Counted from the first letter of the stretch, positions 1-10,794 are shown. The stretch is 64,000 nt of DNA from Ruegeria pomeroyi (GCF_021405525.1 NZ_JAGQAG010000004.1:124001-188000), one strand, 5' to 3'. Translations and numbers: made by a program. Notes: generated by a model from the letters alone, not told the origin.

Positions 1-99
1 ACTGAACGCGGATTGGGTGATGTTGCGCTCTTCCGAGGCGCGGGTGAAATTCAGCGTCCGCGCCAGGCAGGTGAAATCGCGCAGCCAGTTGATATCCAT
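1..99 (-). CDS. LysR-family regulator, N-terminal 33 codons (cut by window edge)
   Basis: The minus-strand frame starts with ATG at 97-99 and reads MDINWLRDFTCLARTLNFTR at its start, the typical beginning of a LysR winged helix-turn-helix domain (helix 1, then the 'NFTRASEERNITQSAFS' recognition region). Only 33 residues are present and the ligand-binding domain lies outside the window. The gene diverges from the dctP operon. LysR genes placed this way usually control the neighbouring divergent operon, so it is a candidate regulator of the TRAP transporter; that is inference from position only. Confidence 0.85.
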   Translation of the reverse strand, partial: MDINWLRDFTCLARTLNFTRASEERNITQSAFS

Positions 100-143
100 C
101 TTTGCGCCCCCGTTTTCACCATAATTGCCTGATTTCGCTTATT

Positions 144-160
144 TATGCAACATTCGCATA
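144..160. promoter_or_regulatory. Candidate LysR operator TATGC-N7-GCATA
   Basis: A perfect interrupted palindrome, TATGC-AACATTC-GCATA, lies in the 216-bp gap between the divergent LysR gene (start at 99) and dctP (start at 316). It contains the T-N11-A core expected of LysR sites. It sits 45 bp from the LysR start, in an A+T-rich stretch that probably also holds the promoters. Confidence 0.55.
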
Positions 161-315
161 GTTTAATGATGTATTTGAGTTGGCCATAACGCCCGACCCG
201 TGCCTAGCCTTTTACCAGCATCCGACCGTCACCAGCTGAGGACGCGGAGCACATATGCGGGGCAGACGGCACCAAGAACCGAACCACCCCCGCCCATCCA
301 ACCGGGAGACACTGA

Positions 316-1311
316 ATGACCCTGAACCTGAAAACCGCAACCGCAAGCGCGTTGGCCCTGACCTGTGGCCTGGTGGCGGGCACGGCCTCGGCCGAAACCA
401 CGCTGCGGCTGAGCACCTATGTGAACGAAGCCGATATCCGCTACGCGGGCTTTACCCATTTCGCCGATCTGGTCGCTGAAAAGACCGGCGGCTCGGTCAA
501 GGTCGAGGTGTTCCCCTCGGCCACGCTGCATGGCTGGTCCGAGGGCGTCGATTCCGTCCAGGGCGGCGTGTCCGATATCAGCTGGATCAATGCCGACAAC
601 CGGCTGCCCTGCTATGCGGTGACCTCGCTTTATCCCGCCGAGGTGAGCCTTGAGAACCAGACCGGGCTGGACGCCGCCTATGCCGAACTGATCCGCGACG
701 AGGCCGCCAATGCCGGTCTGGTGCCGCTCTTTAACTCCAACTACTCCTACGATCAGGAATGGTGGTTCGAAGAGCCGGTTGCCGATATCGGCAATCTGGA
801 CGGCAAGCTGGTGCGCTCGATCGGGCCGCTGGTCTCGATGATGATCGAAACCTGGGGCGGCGAGCCGGTCTTTGTGGCCCCCAAGGAAGTGTTCCAATCC
901 GCCGAGCGCGGCGTGGTCGACGGCATCAACATGGGCGTGGCCACCTATTCATCGTGGAAGCTGTGGACCGTGATGCCCTATATGGTCAACGCCAACCTGT
1001 TCTATGGCAACATCCAGTACATGATGAACAAGGCCAAGTTCGACGCGCTGAGCGCGGATGAGCAGGCCGCACTTACCGCCGCGGCGGCCGAGACCGAAGC
1101 CTGGCTTCAACCCCGCTACGAGGCCTGGGTCGACCAGCAGGTCGGCAATGCCGTCATGCAGGGCGGCGGGGCTGCCGTATCCATCTCGGACGACCAGCGC
1201 GCCAGCCTGATCGCCAGCGTCAAACCCAAATGGGACGAGACCGTGAACAGTGCCTGCGGCAACGAGCTTGCCGACAGCATCCGCTCGCTGCTGGCCAGCC
1301 ACGCGCCCTGA
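316..1311 (+). CDS. dctP: TRAP transporter solute-binding protein, DctP family
   Basis: This 331-residue protein has a clear Sec signal peptide (hydrophobic run about residues 9-24, cleavage near ASA-ET) followed by a DctP-type periplasmic binding domain. Family landmarks include TGGSVKVEVFPSATLHG near the N-terminus and the IGNLDGKLVRS / APKEVFQSAERGVVDG region in the middle. It captures an organic acid-like ligand in the periplasm and delivers it to the DctQM permease encoded next. The ligand cannot be read from sequence. It is the first gene of a dctPQM operon and is separated from dctQ by a strong stem-loop. Length is normal for the family. Confidence 0.93.
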   Translation: MTLNLKTATASALALTCGLVAGTASAETTLRLSTYVNEADIRYAGFTHFADLVAEKTGGSVKVEVFPSATLHGWSEGVDSVQGGVSDISWINADNRLPCYAVTSLYPAEVSLENQTGLDAAYAELIRDEAANAGLVPLFNSNYSYDQEWWFEEPVADIGNLDGKLVRSIGPLVSMMIETWGGEPVFVAPKEVFQSAERGVVDGINMGVATYSSWKLWTVMPYMVNANLFYGNIQYMMNKAKFDALSADEQAALTAAAAETEAWLQPRYEAWVDQQVGNAVMQGGGAAVSISDDQRASLIASVKPKWDETVNSACGNELADSIRSLLASHAP

Positions 1312-1325
1312 TCGGCGGATAATTC

Positions 1326-1353
1326 CTGTGGCCCCGCATGACCGGGGCCACAG
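1326..1353 (+). terminator. Intra-operon stem-loop between dctP and dctQ
   Basis: CTGTGGCCCCG (1326-1336) pairs perfectly with CGGGGCCACAG (1343-1353) across a 6-nt loop. No T-run follows, so it is more likely an attenuating or 3'-protecting hairpin that raises dctP mRNA over dctQM than a full terminator. Confidence 0.7.
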
Positions 1354-1385
1354 TTGCCGCTTAATCAAAACCTGAGAGGTCTGTC

Positions 1386-1895
1386 ATGAGTGACGGAATC
1401 GACCGCCTGATCCGGGGTGTCGAGCGCGGCGTCGTATGGCTCGCTGGGCTGGGGGCCGTCATCGTTCTGGTCCAGATGGTCTGGATCACCTACGGCGTCT
1501 TTGTCCGCTATGGTCTGGGCAAGCCCGACCGGATGGTGACCGAGGCCACCGCGCTGTTGCTGTTCCCGGTGGCCTTTGCCGGGCTCGCCTTTGCCCTGCG
1601 CGAGGATGCCTTTCCCAAGGTCACCATGCTGACCGACCAGATGCGCCCGGGGGCGCGGCGGTTCTTTGACATCCTCAATCACCTGCTGATGCTGGGGGTC
1701 GGGGGGTTCTTTGCCTATGCCGGCGTCAGCGCCACGGTCCGCTCGTTCAACTCGGGCGTGGCCTCCGAGATCCTGCACTGGCCCCGCTACATGTTCTGGG
1801 CACCGGGCGCGGTCGCGCTGGTCCTGTTCACCCTTTACACCGCATTGCGCCTGATCCGCCTGATCACGCGCCCGGCCCCGACTGGAGACCTCTGA
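1386..1895 (+). CDS. dctQ: TRAP transporter small permease, DctQ family
   Basis: A 169-residue membrane protein with four predicted transmembrane helices (about residues 15-37, 53-72, 90-113 and 133-155), the size and layout of DctQ subunits. It is the small membrane component that pairs with DctM in tripartite ATP-independent periplasmic transporters. An AGAGG ribosome site lies just upstream of the ATG. Its stop overlaps the dctM start by one base (TGATG at 1893-1897), indicating translational coupling. Confidence 0.92.
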   Translation: MSDGIDRLIRGVERGVVWLAGLGAVIVLVQMVWITYGVFVRYGLGKPDRMVTEATALLLFPVAFAGLAFALREDAFPKVTMLTDQMRPGARRFFDILNHLLMLGVGGFFAYAGVSATVRSFNSGVASEILHWPRYMFWAPGAVALVLFTLYTALRLIRLITRPAPTGDL

Positions 1896-3196
1896 TGGAA
1901 TGGTATGTTGTCGGCCTGGGGCTGCTGGGCCTGTTGATGCTCTTCATCTCCATCGGGTTGCCGATCCCCTTTGCGCTGGCCGCCGCCTCGCTGCCGTTTC
2001 TCTGGCAGATCCAGGGCTGGAAAACCTCGATCGTGTCCTCGGAGTTGAAGCTCTGGGGCGTCTGGATCGACTATATCCTGCTGGCGGTGCCGCTATTCGT
2101 GTTCCTGGGTGAGCTGATCGGCAAATCGAATATCGGGCCGAACCTCTATCAGTTCCTGCATCAGGGCGTGCGGCTGCGCGGCTCTGCGGCCTATGGCTCC
2201 ATCGGGGCCAGCGCCGGGTTCGGTGCGGTCTGCGGTTCCTCGATGGTGGGCGCGCTCACCATCGGCGGCGTGGCCCTGCCCGAGATGCTGCGGCTGGGCT
2301 ATGGCAAGCGCCTGTCCTCGGGCGTGCTGGCCGCCGGTGGCACCCTGTCGGTGCTGATCCCGCCCAGCCTGATCCTGCTGTTCTATGGCATCGTCACCGA
2401 TCAGAGCATCGGCGATCTGTTCATCGCCGGTGTGATCCCCGGCATCATCCTGGTGTCTAGCTTTGTCGTCGTGGTGCTGATCTGGGGCATGCTGCGCCCC
2501 GAGGACATCCCCGGCAGCGAGGATGCGGCCAAGATGCCGATGCGGATGATCCTGGCCACGGTCGGCCCGGTGGTGCTGATCGGTCTGGTGATCACGGTTG
2601 CCATCTATGCCGGTATCGCCACGCCCACCGAGGCCGCCGCCGTCGCCGCCTCGCTGACGGTTCTGCTGGCCTTCTGGGTCGGCGGGCTGACCTGGCAGGG
2701 GTTCAAGGAGGCGATCTTTTCCACCATGCGGACCATGGGCTATCTGGGTCTGCTCTTGTCGGCGGGGGTGCTGTTCGGTTTCGTGCTCACCTATTACCGG
2801 GTGCCGCAGCAATTTACTGAGCTGTTTTTGTCCTTCGACCTGTCGCCCTATACCGTTCTGGCCATCGTGCTGGTGTTCTACATCATCCTGGGGATGTTCC
2901 TGGAACCGGTGTCGATGACCTTCATCACCCTGCCGACCATCTATCCGCTGATGAGTGCCGCGGGATTTGACCTGATCTGGTTCGGCGTGGTCTACACCAT
3001 CACCATGGAAATCGCGGTGCTGACGCCACCGGTTGGGCTGAACCTTTACGTGATCCAGGCGATCAGCCGCGATCAGGTCACCATCGGTGACGTGATCATG
3101 GGCTGCCTGCCCTTCATCGCGGCGATGATCCTGCTGATCGCGGTGCTGATCATCGCGCCCGATGTGGCGCTGTGGCTGCCGGAGCAGATGCGCTGA
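1895..3196 (+). CDS. dctM: TRAP transporter large permease, DctM family
   Basis: A 433-residue polytopic membrane protein of the DctM family, with about 12 hydrophobic segments. The glycine-rich stretches GASAGFGAVCGSSMVGALTIGG and GYGKRLSSGVLAAGGTLSVLIPPS-type region are typical of the family, as is the late TPPVGLNLYVIQ motif. It is the sodium-coupled transport channel of the dctPQM system. It is coupled at both ends: one base overlaps dctQ, and its TGA overlaps the ATG of the following hydrolase. Confidence 0.94.
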   Translation: MEWYVVGLGLLGLLMLFISIGLPIPFALAAASLPFLWQIQGWKTSIVSSELKLWGVWIDYILLAVPLFVFLGELIGKSNIGPNLYQFLHQGVRLRGSAAYGSIGASAGFGAVCGSSMVGALTIGGVALPEMLRLGYGKRLSSGVLAAGGTLSVLIPPSLILLFYGIVTDQSIGDLFIAGVIPGIILVSSFVVVVLIWGMLRPEDIPGSEDAAKMPMRMILATVGPVVLIGLVITVAIYAGIATPTEAAAVAASLTVLLAFWVGGLTWQGFKEAIFSTMRTMGYLGLLLSAGVLFGFVLTYYRVPQQFTELFLSFDLSPYTVLAIVLVFYIILGMFLEPVSMTFITLPTIYPLMSAAGFDLIWFGVVYTITMEIAVLTPPVGLNLYVIQAISRDQVTIGDVIMGCLPFIAAMILLIAVLIIAPDVALWLPEQMR

Positions 3197-3954
3197 TGCC
3201 GGGCCTGCCATATCTGCGCGAAGGGTCGGGGCCGGTTCTGGTCTTTGTCCATGGCTACCTGGGCGGTGCCGCGCAATGGGCGCAGGAAATCGCCCGGTTC
3301 AAGGACGCGTTCGACGTGATCGCGCCCAACCTGCCGGGGTTCGGCGCTGCCGCCGACCGACAGGGATGCGCCAGCATCGAGGAGATGGCCGCGGCGGTGC
3401 TGGGTCTGCTGGACGAGTTGGGCATCGCCGAGTTCCTGCTGGTCGGCCATTCCATGGGCGGCATGATCGCCCAACAGATGGCCGCCGACCGGCCCGATGC
3501 GGTCAAGCGGCTGGTGCTTTACGGCACCGGGCCGCTGGGGCTGATGCCCGACCGGTTCGAGCCGATCGACACCTCGCGCGAACGGCTGCTGGCGGATGGG
3601 GTCGAATGCACCATCCGCCGGATCGGGGCCACCTGGTTCAAGGCCGGTGCGGCGGCGGCAGGCTATCCGCTGCTGGTCGAGATCGGCGCCCGGGCCAACC
3701 CGCAGGCGGCAATGGCCGGGCTGGGGGCGATGGCCGCCTGGGACGGGCGCGCGGCACTGCCCTGTCTGAGCATGCCGACCCTGGTCCTGTGGGGCGATAG
3801 CGACAAATCCTATCGCTGGCCGCAGGTCCATTCACTCTGGTCCAACATCCCCGATGCGCGCCTGTCGGTGGTGCCCGGCACCTCGCATGCGGTGCATCTG
3901 GAGAAACCGGGCTTCTTCCACGCGATTCTGGCCGATTTCCTGACCGAGACCTGA
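3196..3954 (+). CDS. Alpha/beta-fold hydrolase
   Basis: A 252-residue alpha/beta hydrolase. It has the HGYLGG oxyanion region (residues 19-24), nucleophile elbow GHSMGG with Ser86, an acid at GDSD (201-204) and the catalytic His231 in GTSHAVHLEKP. I chose ATG 3196 over an upstream in-frame GTG because it overlaps the dctM stop (TGATG), the usual coupling in this operon. The operon position suggests it hydrolyses an ester, lactone or enol-lactone delivered by the TRAP system. The substrate is unknown. The family also includes PcaD-like enol-lactone hydrolases. Confidence 0.88.
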   Translation: MPGLPYLREGSGPVLVFVHGYLGGAAQWAQEIARFKDAFDVIAPNLPGFGAAADRQGCASIEEMAAAVLGLLDELGIAEFLLVGHSMGGMIAQQMAADRPDAVKRLVLYGTGPLGLMPDRFEPIDTSRERLLADGVECTIRRIGATWFKAGAAAAGYPLLVEIGARANPQAAMAGLGAMAAWDGRAALPCLSMPTLVLWGDSDKSYRWPQVHSLWSNIPDARLSVVPGTSHAVHLEKPGFFHAILADFLTET

Positions 3955-3970
3955 TACCTCTGGCCAGCCA

Positions 3971-4014
3971 CCCCTGTTTGCGCTGAAATGCCCGCGCATC
4001 AGGCCAAACGGGGG
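3971..4014 (+). other. Imperfect hairpin just upstream of the sugar kinase
   Basis: CCCCTGTTTG (3971-3980) can pair, with one bulge, with CAAACGGGGG (4005-4014). The right arm carries the only purine-rich stretch before the kinase ATG at 4020, so the hairpin could mask its ribosome site or act as a weak terminator of the TRAP operon. Confidence 0.35.
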
Positions 4015-4019
4015 TAAAG

Positions 4020-4961
4020 ATGATCCTGTGCTGCGGCGAAGCGCTGATCGACATGATCCCGGCCCCCACTATCGGTGGGGCACGCGGTTTCCTGCCTCAA
4101 CCGGGGGGCGGGGCGCTCAACACCGCGATTGCGCTGGGGCGGCTGGGGCAGCGGGTCGGGCTGGTCACGGCGCTGTCACGCGACATGTTCGGCCAGCAGC
4201 TGGCCGAGGCCCTGCATGCCAGCCAAGTGGACCTGTCGGGCGTGGTGCGGGTGGATCGGCCGACCACGCTTGCCTTTGTGCGGCTGCGCGATGGCCAGCC
4301 TGAATATGCCTTTTACGATGAAAACAGCGCCGGGCGGATGCTGGATACCGCCGAACTTCCCCCTTTACCAGAGGCAGCCAAGACCTTGTGTTTCGGAGGC
4401 ATCAGCCTTGCCTGCGAACCCGGCGCCGACGCCTATGCCGATCTGCTGAGCTGCCACGGGGCAGGGCGGGTGGTGCTGATCGACCCCAATATTCGGCCCG
4501 CCCTTGTCGAGGACGAGGTGCGCTATCGCACCCGGCTTACCGCGATGATGGTGCGGGCGGATATCCTGCGCCTGTCGGACGAGGATCTGGGTTGGCTTTA
4601 CCCCGAGGCGCCCGATCTGCGCACCGGGGCGCGGTCCCTGCTGGCTCTGGGTCCGGCGCTGGTGGTGGTGACGCGCGGCGCGGCGGGCGCCACAGGTTAC
4701 CTGCCGGACGGCTCCGATGTTTCGGTGTCCGCACCCAGCGTCACCGTTGCCGACACCGTCGGCGCAGGGGACACGTTCATAGCCGGGCTCCTAGTCTCGT
4801 TGTTGAAACAGGGTCTGTTAACTCCGGCTGCGCTGAAGGAACTGCCCCCCGATGCCCTGACGATAGCACTGAACTTTGGCGCGCACGTGGCCGCGCTTGC
4901 CATATCACGCCCTGGGTCAAACCCGCCTTGGGCTCATGAACTGGGCTTTCTACCGGATTGA
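4020..4961 (+). CDS. PfkB-family carbohydrate kinase (fructokinase-like)
   Basis: A 313-residue PfkB/ribokinase-fold kinase. Near the N-terminus it has GEALIDMIP and the substrate-side signature PGGGALNTAIALGRLG (about 28-43). Near the C-terminus it has the second PfkB signature DTVGAGDTFIAGLL, whose GAGD aspartate is the catalytic base. It phosphorylates a sugar with ATP in the cytoplasm. The closest overall pattern is bacterial fructokinase, but specificity cannot be settled from sequence. It lies 65 bp behind the hydrolase and may be co-transcribed with the TRAP operon. Confidence 0.85.
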   Translation: MILCCGEALIDMIPAPTIGGARGFLPQPGGGALNTAIALGRLGQRVGLVTALSRDMFGQQLAEALHASQVDLSGVVRVDRPTTLAFVRLRDGQPEYAFYDENSAGRMLDTAELPPLPEAAKTLCFGGISLACEPGADAYADLLSCHGAGRVVLIDPNIRPALVEDEVRYRTRLTAMMVRADILRLSDEDLGWLYPEAPDLRTGARSLLALGPALVVVTRGAAGATGYLPDGSDVSVSAPSVTVADTVGAGDTFIAGLLVSLLKQGLLTPAALKELPPDALTIALNFGAHVAALAISRPGSNPPWAHELGFLPD

Positions 4962-5156
4962 GGTCAACGGTCCGGTCTACAGGTCCCTGTGTGATAATAA
5001 GGATTATGGTATATTTACCCAAATCCATTTTCGGCCTGCCACTCATATTTCAGACATCGAAAACTCGTTTTGCTGTTCGTTGATCCGGCGATCGCCTATT
5101 GCCGGAAGAAGATTGCCTCCCCCCTAATGCAGGTGGAGTTTTCGGAGACATCACAT

Positions 5157-7592
5157 ATGAAAACGCGTACTCGGGTTGTTGTCATCGGCGGCGGCATCGC
5201 CGGATGTTCAACGCTATATCATCTGACACAAGAAGGCTGGACCGATGTGGTTCTGGTCGAACGCAACGAGTTGACCAGCGGTACCACCTGGCACTCGGCG
5301 GCACAGGTGACCAATTTCGGCATGAACCAGACCATGGTGGGTCTGAAAAGCCATTCCATCACGCTCTACAAGGCGCTGGCCGAGAACCCGGAATACCCGA
5401 TCAACTATCACCACGGCGATGGCGGCATCCGGCTGGCCAACACGCCTGAGCAGATGCAGGGCTATCGTCATTTCGCCTCGATGGCGCGCGGCATGGATGT
5501 GCATTTCGAGGTGATCGACGCCGCCGAATGCGCCCGCCGCCACCCGCTGATCTCGACCGAGAACCTGCTGGGCGGGCTGTGGGATCCGCTGGATGGCGAT
5601 ATCGACCCGGCCCAGCTGTGCCAGGCGCTGGCCTATCACGCGCGCAAGGCCGGGGCCGAGGTCTATCGCAACACGCCGGTAACCGCGCTGACCCAGCACA
5701 AGGACGACACCTGGACCGTGCATACCGAACACGGTGATATCGACTGCGACATCGTGGTGAATGCCTGCGGCTACCGCGTCAACGAGGTGGGCGCCATGAT
5801 GGGCGTGCATCACCCGGTCGCCTCGATGGAGCATCAGTATTTCCTGACCGAGGATATCCCGGAAATCGTGGCGGCAGGCCGCCGCATGCCGCTGATCCGC
5901 TGCCCGATCTCGGACTACTATTGCCGGCAGGAAAAGAACGGGTTGCTGATCGGCTTCTATGAGCAGGCGTGCAAGACCTGGGGCATGGACGGGATCGACC
6001 CGAATTTCGTCAACGCCCTTTGCCCCGACGATGTGGGTCGGGTGATGGACGTGCTCGAAGGTGCCTTTGCCCGCATGCCCGCCCTGCGCGAGACCGGCAT
6101 CCGCGCCATCGTCAACGGCCCGATTACCTATACGATCGACGGCGCCCCGCTGATCGGCCCCATTCCCGGCAAGCGTAACGCGTTCTGCGCCATCGGCCTG
6201 CGCGCCGGTCTGGGCGAGGGTGGCGGTCATGGATGGCTCTTGGCGCAGATGATCGTACATGGCGAGGCCTGCTATGACACCTGGGTGATCGACCCGCGCC
6301 GGTTCACCGGACACGCCAATGTGGAACTGACCGCGCTGAAGGCCGTTGAGGACTATCAGAACGAGTTCCGCTTTCATTTTCCGCATGAACACCGCCCCGC
6401 CGGACGCCCCGCCAAGACAACTCCACTGACCCCGGTTCTGGCCGCCGAGGGCGCCGAATTCACCGTTGTCAACGGATGGGAGCGGGTGGATTACATCAAA
6501 CCTGCGCCCGATTTCCACCCAACGCTCGGCTTTACCTTTGACGAGACCTTTGACCTGATCGGGGCCGAGGTGCACGCGGTACAGTCCGGCGTCGGCCTGG
6601 CCGAGGTGAACGGCTTCAACCGGATCGAGATCACTGGTGCCGACCGGCACGCCTTTCTTGACCGGATGATCTGCGGCGCCGTACCCAAACGCGCGGGCCG
6701 GGTCGGGCTGTGCTATCTGCTGAACCATCACGGCAGGATCAAGGGCGAGGCGACGGTGGCGAACCTGCCTGCCTCGGATCGGGGTCCTGACCGGGTCTGG
6801 TACGGATCCGCCGCCGCCAGCGAGTTTCATGACATGGATTGGCTGCAAAGCCACCTGCGCGCGGATGAGGACGTGCATCTCCGCTCGCTCACCAATGACC
6901 AGACCATCCTGGTTCTGGCCGGTCCCCGCGCACGCGACGTGCTTTCAGCCTGCGCCCGGGGCGACTGGTCGCGCGCGGCCTTTCCCTGGCTCTCGGTGCG
7001 CGAATGTTTCATCGGCTTTGCGCCTGCCACCGTGCTGGGCGTCAGTTTCTCGGGCGAATTGGCCTATGAGATCCACGTCCCCAATGCCGCGCTCTATGCC
7101 GCCTATCTGGCGCTGCGAAAGGCCGGAGAGGCGCATGGCCTCACGCTTTTTGGCGCGCGCGCGGTCGACTCGATGCGCATGGAGAAAGGGTTCCTGCACT
7201 GGAAAGCCGATCTGATCACCGAATTCGATCCGTTCGAGACCGGGCTCAGCCGGTTCGTCAAGCTCGACAAGGGCGATTTCATCGGCAAGCAGGCGCTGCT
7301 GGACCGGCAAGGCAAGGACCCCGGCAGAAAGCTGGTGACCCTGCATGTCGATACCACCCACGCCCCCGCGCATCCGGGCGCCTCGCTGATGCAGGGCCAA
7401 CAGGTGGTCGGGACCGTGACGTCCGGCGGCTGGGGCTATCGGATCGGCAAGAACCTGGCCTATGCCTTTGTCGATCCCGCGATGGCGGCACCGGGCAGCA
7501 ACATGATGCTGGATCTCTGCGGTGACATGGTGACCGCGCAGGTGATCGCGCCCTCGCCCTATGATCCCGACCATGCCCGCATGCGCGACTGA
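5157..7592 (+). CDS. FAD-dependent oxidoreductase fused to a GcvT/aminomethyltransferase-like domain (dimethylglycine/sarcosine dehydrogenase family)
   Basis: 811 residues from the ATG at 5157. I preferred this start because GGAG lies 8-9 bases upstream and because the Rossmann motif VVVIGGGIAGCS follows directly; a longer frame from 5070 adds 29 non-conserved residues. Residues about 1-380 form a DAO-type flavoprotein, and about 430-811 a GcvT-like folate-binding domain with its C-terminal barrel. This is the architecture of dimethylglycine and sarcosine dehydrogenases, which demethylate N-methylglycines and pass the carbon to tetrahydrofolate. The nearby gcvTHP genes and katG (peroxide removal) fit choline/glycine-betaine breakdown. 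The exact substrate is unproven. Confidence 0.85.
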   Translation: MKTRTRVVVIGGGIAGCSTLYHLTQEGWTDVVLVERNELTSGTTWHSAAQVTNFGMNQTMVGLKSHSITLYKALAENPEYPINYHHGDGGIRLANTPEQMQGYRHFASMARGMDVHFEVIDAAECARRHPLISTENLLGGLWDPLDGDIDPAQLCQALAYHARKAGAEVYRNTPVTALTQHKDDTWTVHTEHGDIDCDIVVNACGYRVNEVGAMMGVHHPVASMEHQYFLTEDIPEIVAAGRRMPLIRCPISDYYCRQEKNGLLIGFYEQACKTWGMDGIDPNFVNALCPDDVGRVMDVLEGAFARMPALRETGIRAIVNGPITYTIDGAPLIGPIPGKRNAFCAIGLRAGLGEGGGHGWLLAQMIVHGEACYDTWVIDPRRFTGHANVELTALKAVEDYQNEFRFHFPHEHRPAGRPAKTTPLTPVLAAEGAEFTVVNGWERVDYIKPAPDFHPTLGFTFDETFDLIGAEVHAVQSGVGLAEVNGFNRIEITGADRHAFLDRMICGAVPKRAGRVGLCYLLNHHGRIKGEATVANLPASDRGPDRVWYGSAAASEFHDMDWLQSHLRADEDVHLRSLTNDQTILVLAGPRARDVLSACARGDWSRAAFPWLSVRECFIGFAPATVLGVSFSGELAYEIHVPNAALYAAYLALRKAGEAHGLTLFGARAVDSMRMEKGFLHWKADLITEFDPFETGLSRFVKLDKGDFIGKQALLDRQGKDPGRKLVTLHVDTTHAPAHPGASLMQGQQVVGTVTSGGWGYRIGKNLAYAFVDPAMAAPGSNMMLDLCGDMVTAQVIAPSPYDPDHARMRD

Positions 7593-7666
7593 CCCTTGCC
7601 TATCCGCCCGGTTGCGGCTTTCGTTAGCGCAGCCCCCTGATGCATACGAACCGAAAGGACACCGAC

Positions 7667-7708
7667 ATGCCCAGCCTTCTCCCCTGCCCTGACCGGTGCC
7701 CGGCATGA
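7667..7708 (+). CDS. 13-residue leader ORF coupled to the racemase gene
   Basis: ATG at 7667 is preceded by a good ribosome site (AAAGGA, 7 bases upstream). It encodes MPSLLPCPDRCPA and stops at TGA 7706-7708, overlapping the ATG (7705-7707) of the next gene as ATGA. The downstream gene has no ribosome site of its own, so the small ORF probably delivers ribosomes to it by termination-reinitiation. Whether the peptide itself has a role (four prolines, two cysteines) is unknown. Confidence 0.55.
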   Translation: MPSLLPCPDRCPA

Positions 7709-8400
7709 CCCGGCGCGTGGTCGGTATCCTTGGCGGCATGGGCCCCGAGGCGACGATCCTGCTGCAACAGCGGTTGCTGGCAACGGTAACGGCGACCGAT
7801 GATGCCGATCATCTGCCGCTGCTCATCGACATGAACCCGCAGGTGCCGTCGCGCATCGCGCATCTGATCCAGGGCACCGGCACCGATCCCGGCCCCACCC
7901 TGGCGCAGATGGCGCAGCGGTTGGAACAGGCCGGTGCCACCGCGCTTGGCATGCCGTGCAACACTGCGCACCACTATGCACCCGCGATCGAGGCGGCGGT
8001 GTCGATCCCGCTGTTGAACATGGTATCGCTGTCGGTGGCGCGCGCGCGCGCGCTGCTGGCACCGGGCGCGCGGGTCGGTCTGCTCGCCTCGCCCGCCGTG
8101 CGGATGGCGGGCGTCTTTGACGCTGCCCTCGACGAGGCCGAACTGACCCCGCTCTGGCCCGAGGATGGCGACCGCATGCTGACCGCGATTCGCACCATCA
8201 AGGCCGAAGGGCCGGTGCCCGCCGCGCGCGCGATCCTGACCAGCGCGGCAGAGGAGTTGGCAGAGAAAGGCGCAGCGCTCATCTTTGTCGCCTGCTCCGA
8301 ATTCTCCCTGATTGCCGACAGCTTGCCCAGTACCCCGCCTGTCATGGACACGGTCGACGTTCTGGCCGAGGCGATCCGCGATCATACACGCGAAGAGTAA
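7705..8400 (+). CDS. Aspartate/glutamate racemase-family protein
   Basis: 231 residues from ATG 7705. An in-frame GTG at 7696 is possible but also lacks a ribosome site. The fold signature GILGGMGPEAT is at the N-terminus. The two active-site cysteines expected of PLP-independent Asp/Glu racemases are present: Cys85 in GMPCNTAHH and Cys197 in VACSEFSLI. The family interconverts L- and D-amino acids in the cytoplasm. Which amino acid is used here is not clear. Translation appears coupled to the 13-codon leader ORF. Confidence 0.85.
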   Translation: MTRRVVGILGGMGPEATILLQQRLLATVTATDDADHLPLLIDMNPQVPSRIAHLIQGTGTDPGPTLAQMAQRLEQAGATALGMPCNTAHHYAPAIEAAVSIPLLNMVSLSVARARALLAPGARVGLLASPAVRMAGVFDAALDEAELTPLWPEDGDRMLTAIRTIKAEGPVPAARAILTSAAEELAEKGAALIFVACSEFSLIADSLPSTPPVMDTVDVLAEAIRDHTREE

Positions 8401-8420
8401 TAGTTTTTCATTATGAAATA

Positions 8421-8447
8421 GATCGGAAAATGCAACTTATTCCGATC
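8421..8447. promoter_or_regulatory. Inverted repeat upstream of katG
   Basis: Perfect 8-bp arms GATCGGAA and TTCCGATC are separated by 11 bp in the A+T-rich 151-bp gap before katG. The spacing suits a dimeric regulator such as a LysR-type (OxyR-like) protein. I did not find a convincing four-part OxyR consensus, so the regulator is unassigned. Confidence 0.45.
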
Positions 8448-8518
8448 AATTTCCTTTGCTAGTCTCCTCTCATGACATCAGAATGCCCCGGCCAGTGCCG
8501 GTTCCTTCTGGTGCTTGA

Positions 8519-10747
<2,229 letters not shown>

Positions 10748-10764
10748 TCTGGACACAAAAGAGC

Positions 10765-10794
10765 AAAACGGGGCGGCCCCTGCCGCCCCGTTTT
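10765..10794 (+). terminator. Rho-independent terminator of katG
   Basis: AAAACGGGGCGG (10765-10776) pairs perfectly with CCGCCCCGTTTT (10783-10794) across a 6-nt loop and runs into further T-rich sequence (GTTTTG). It starts 18 bp after the katG stop. Confidence 0.93.

Noticed and set aside
5157-7592. DMSP demethylase DmdA
   Set aside because: A GcvT-like domain is present, but it is fused to a full N-terminal FAD domain, which DmdA lacks.
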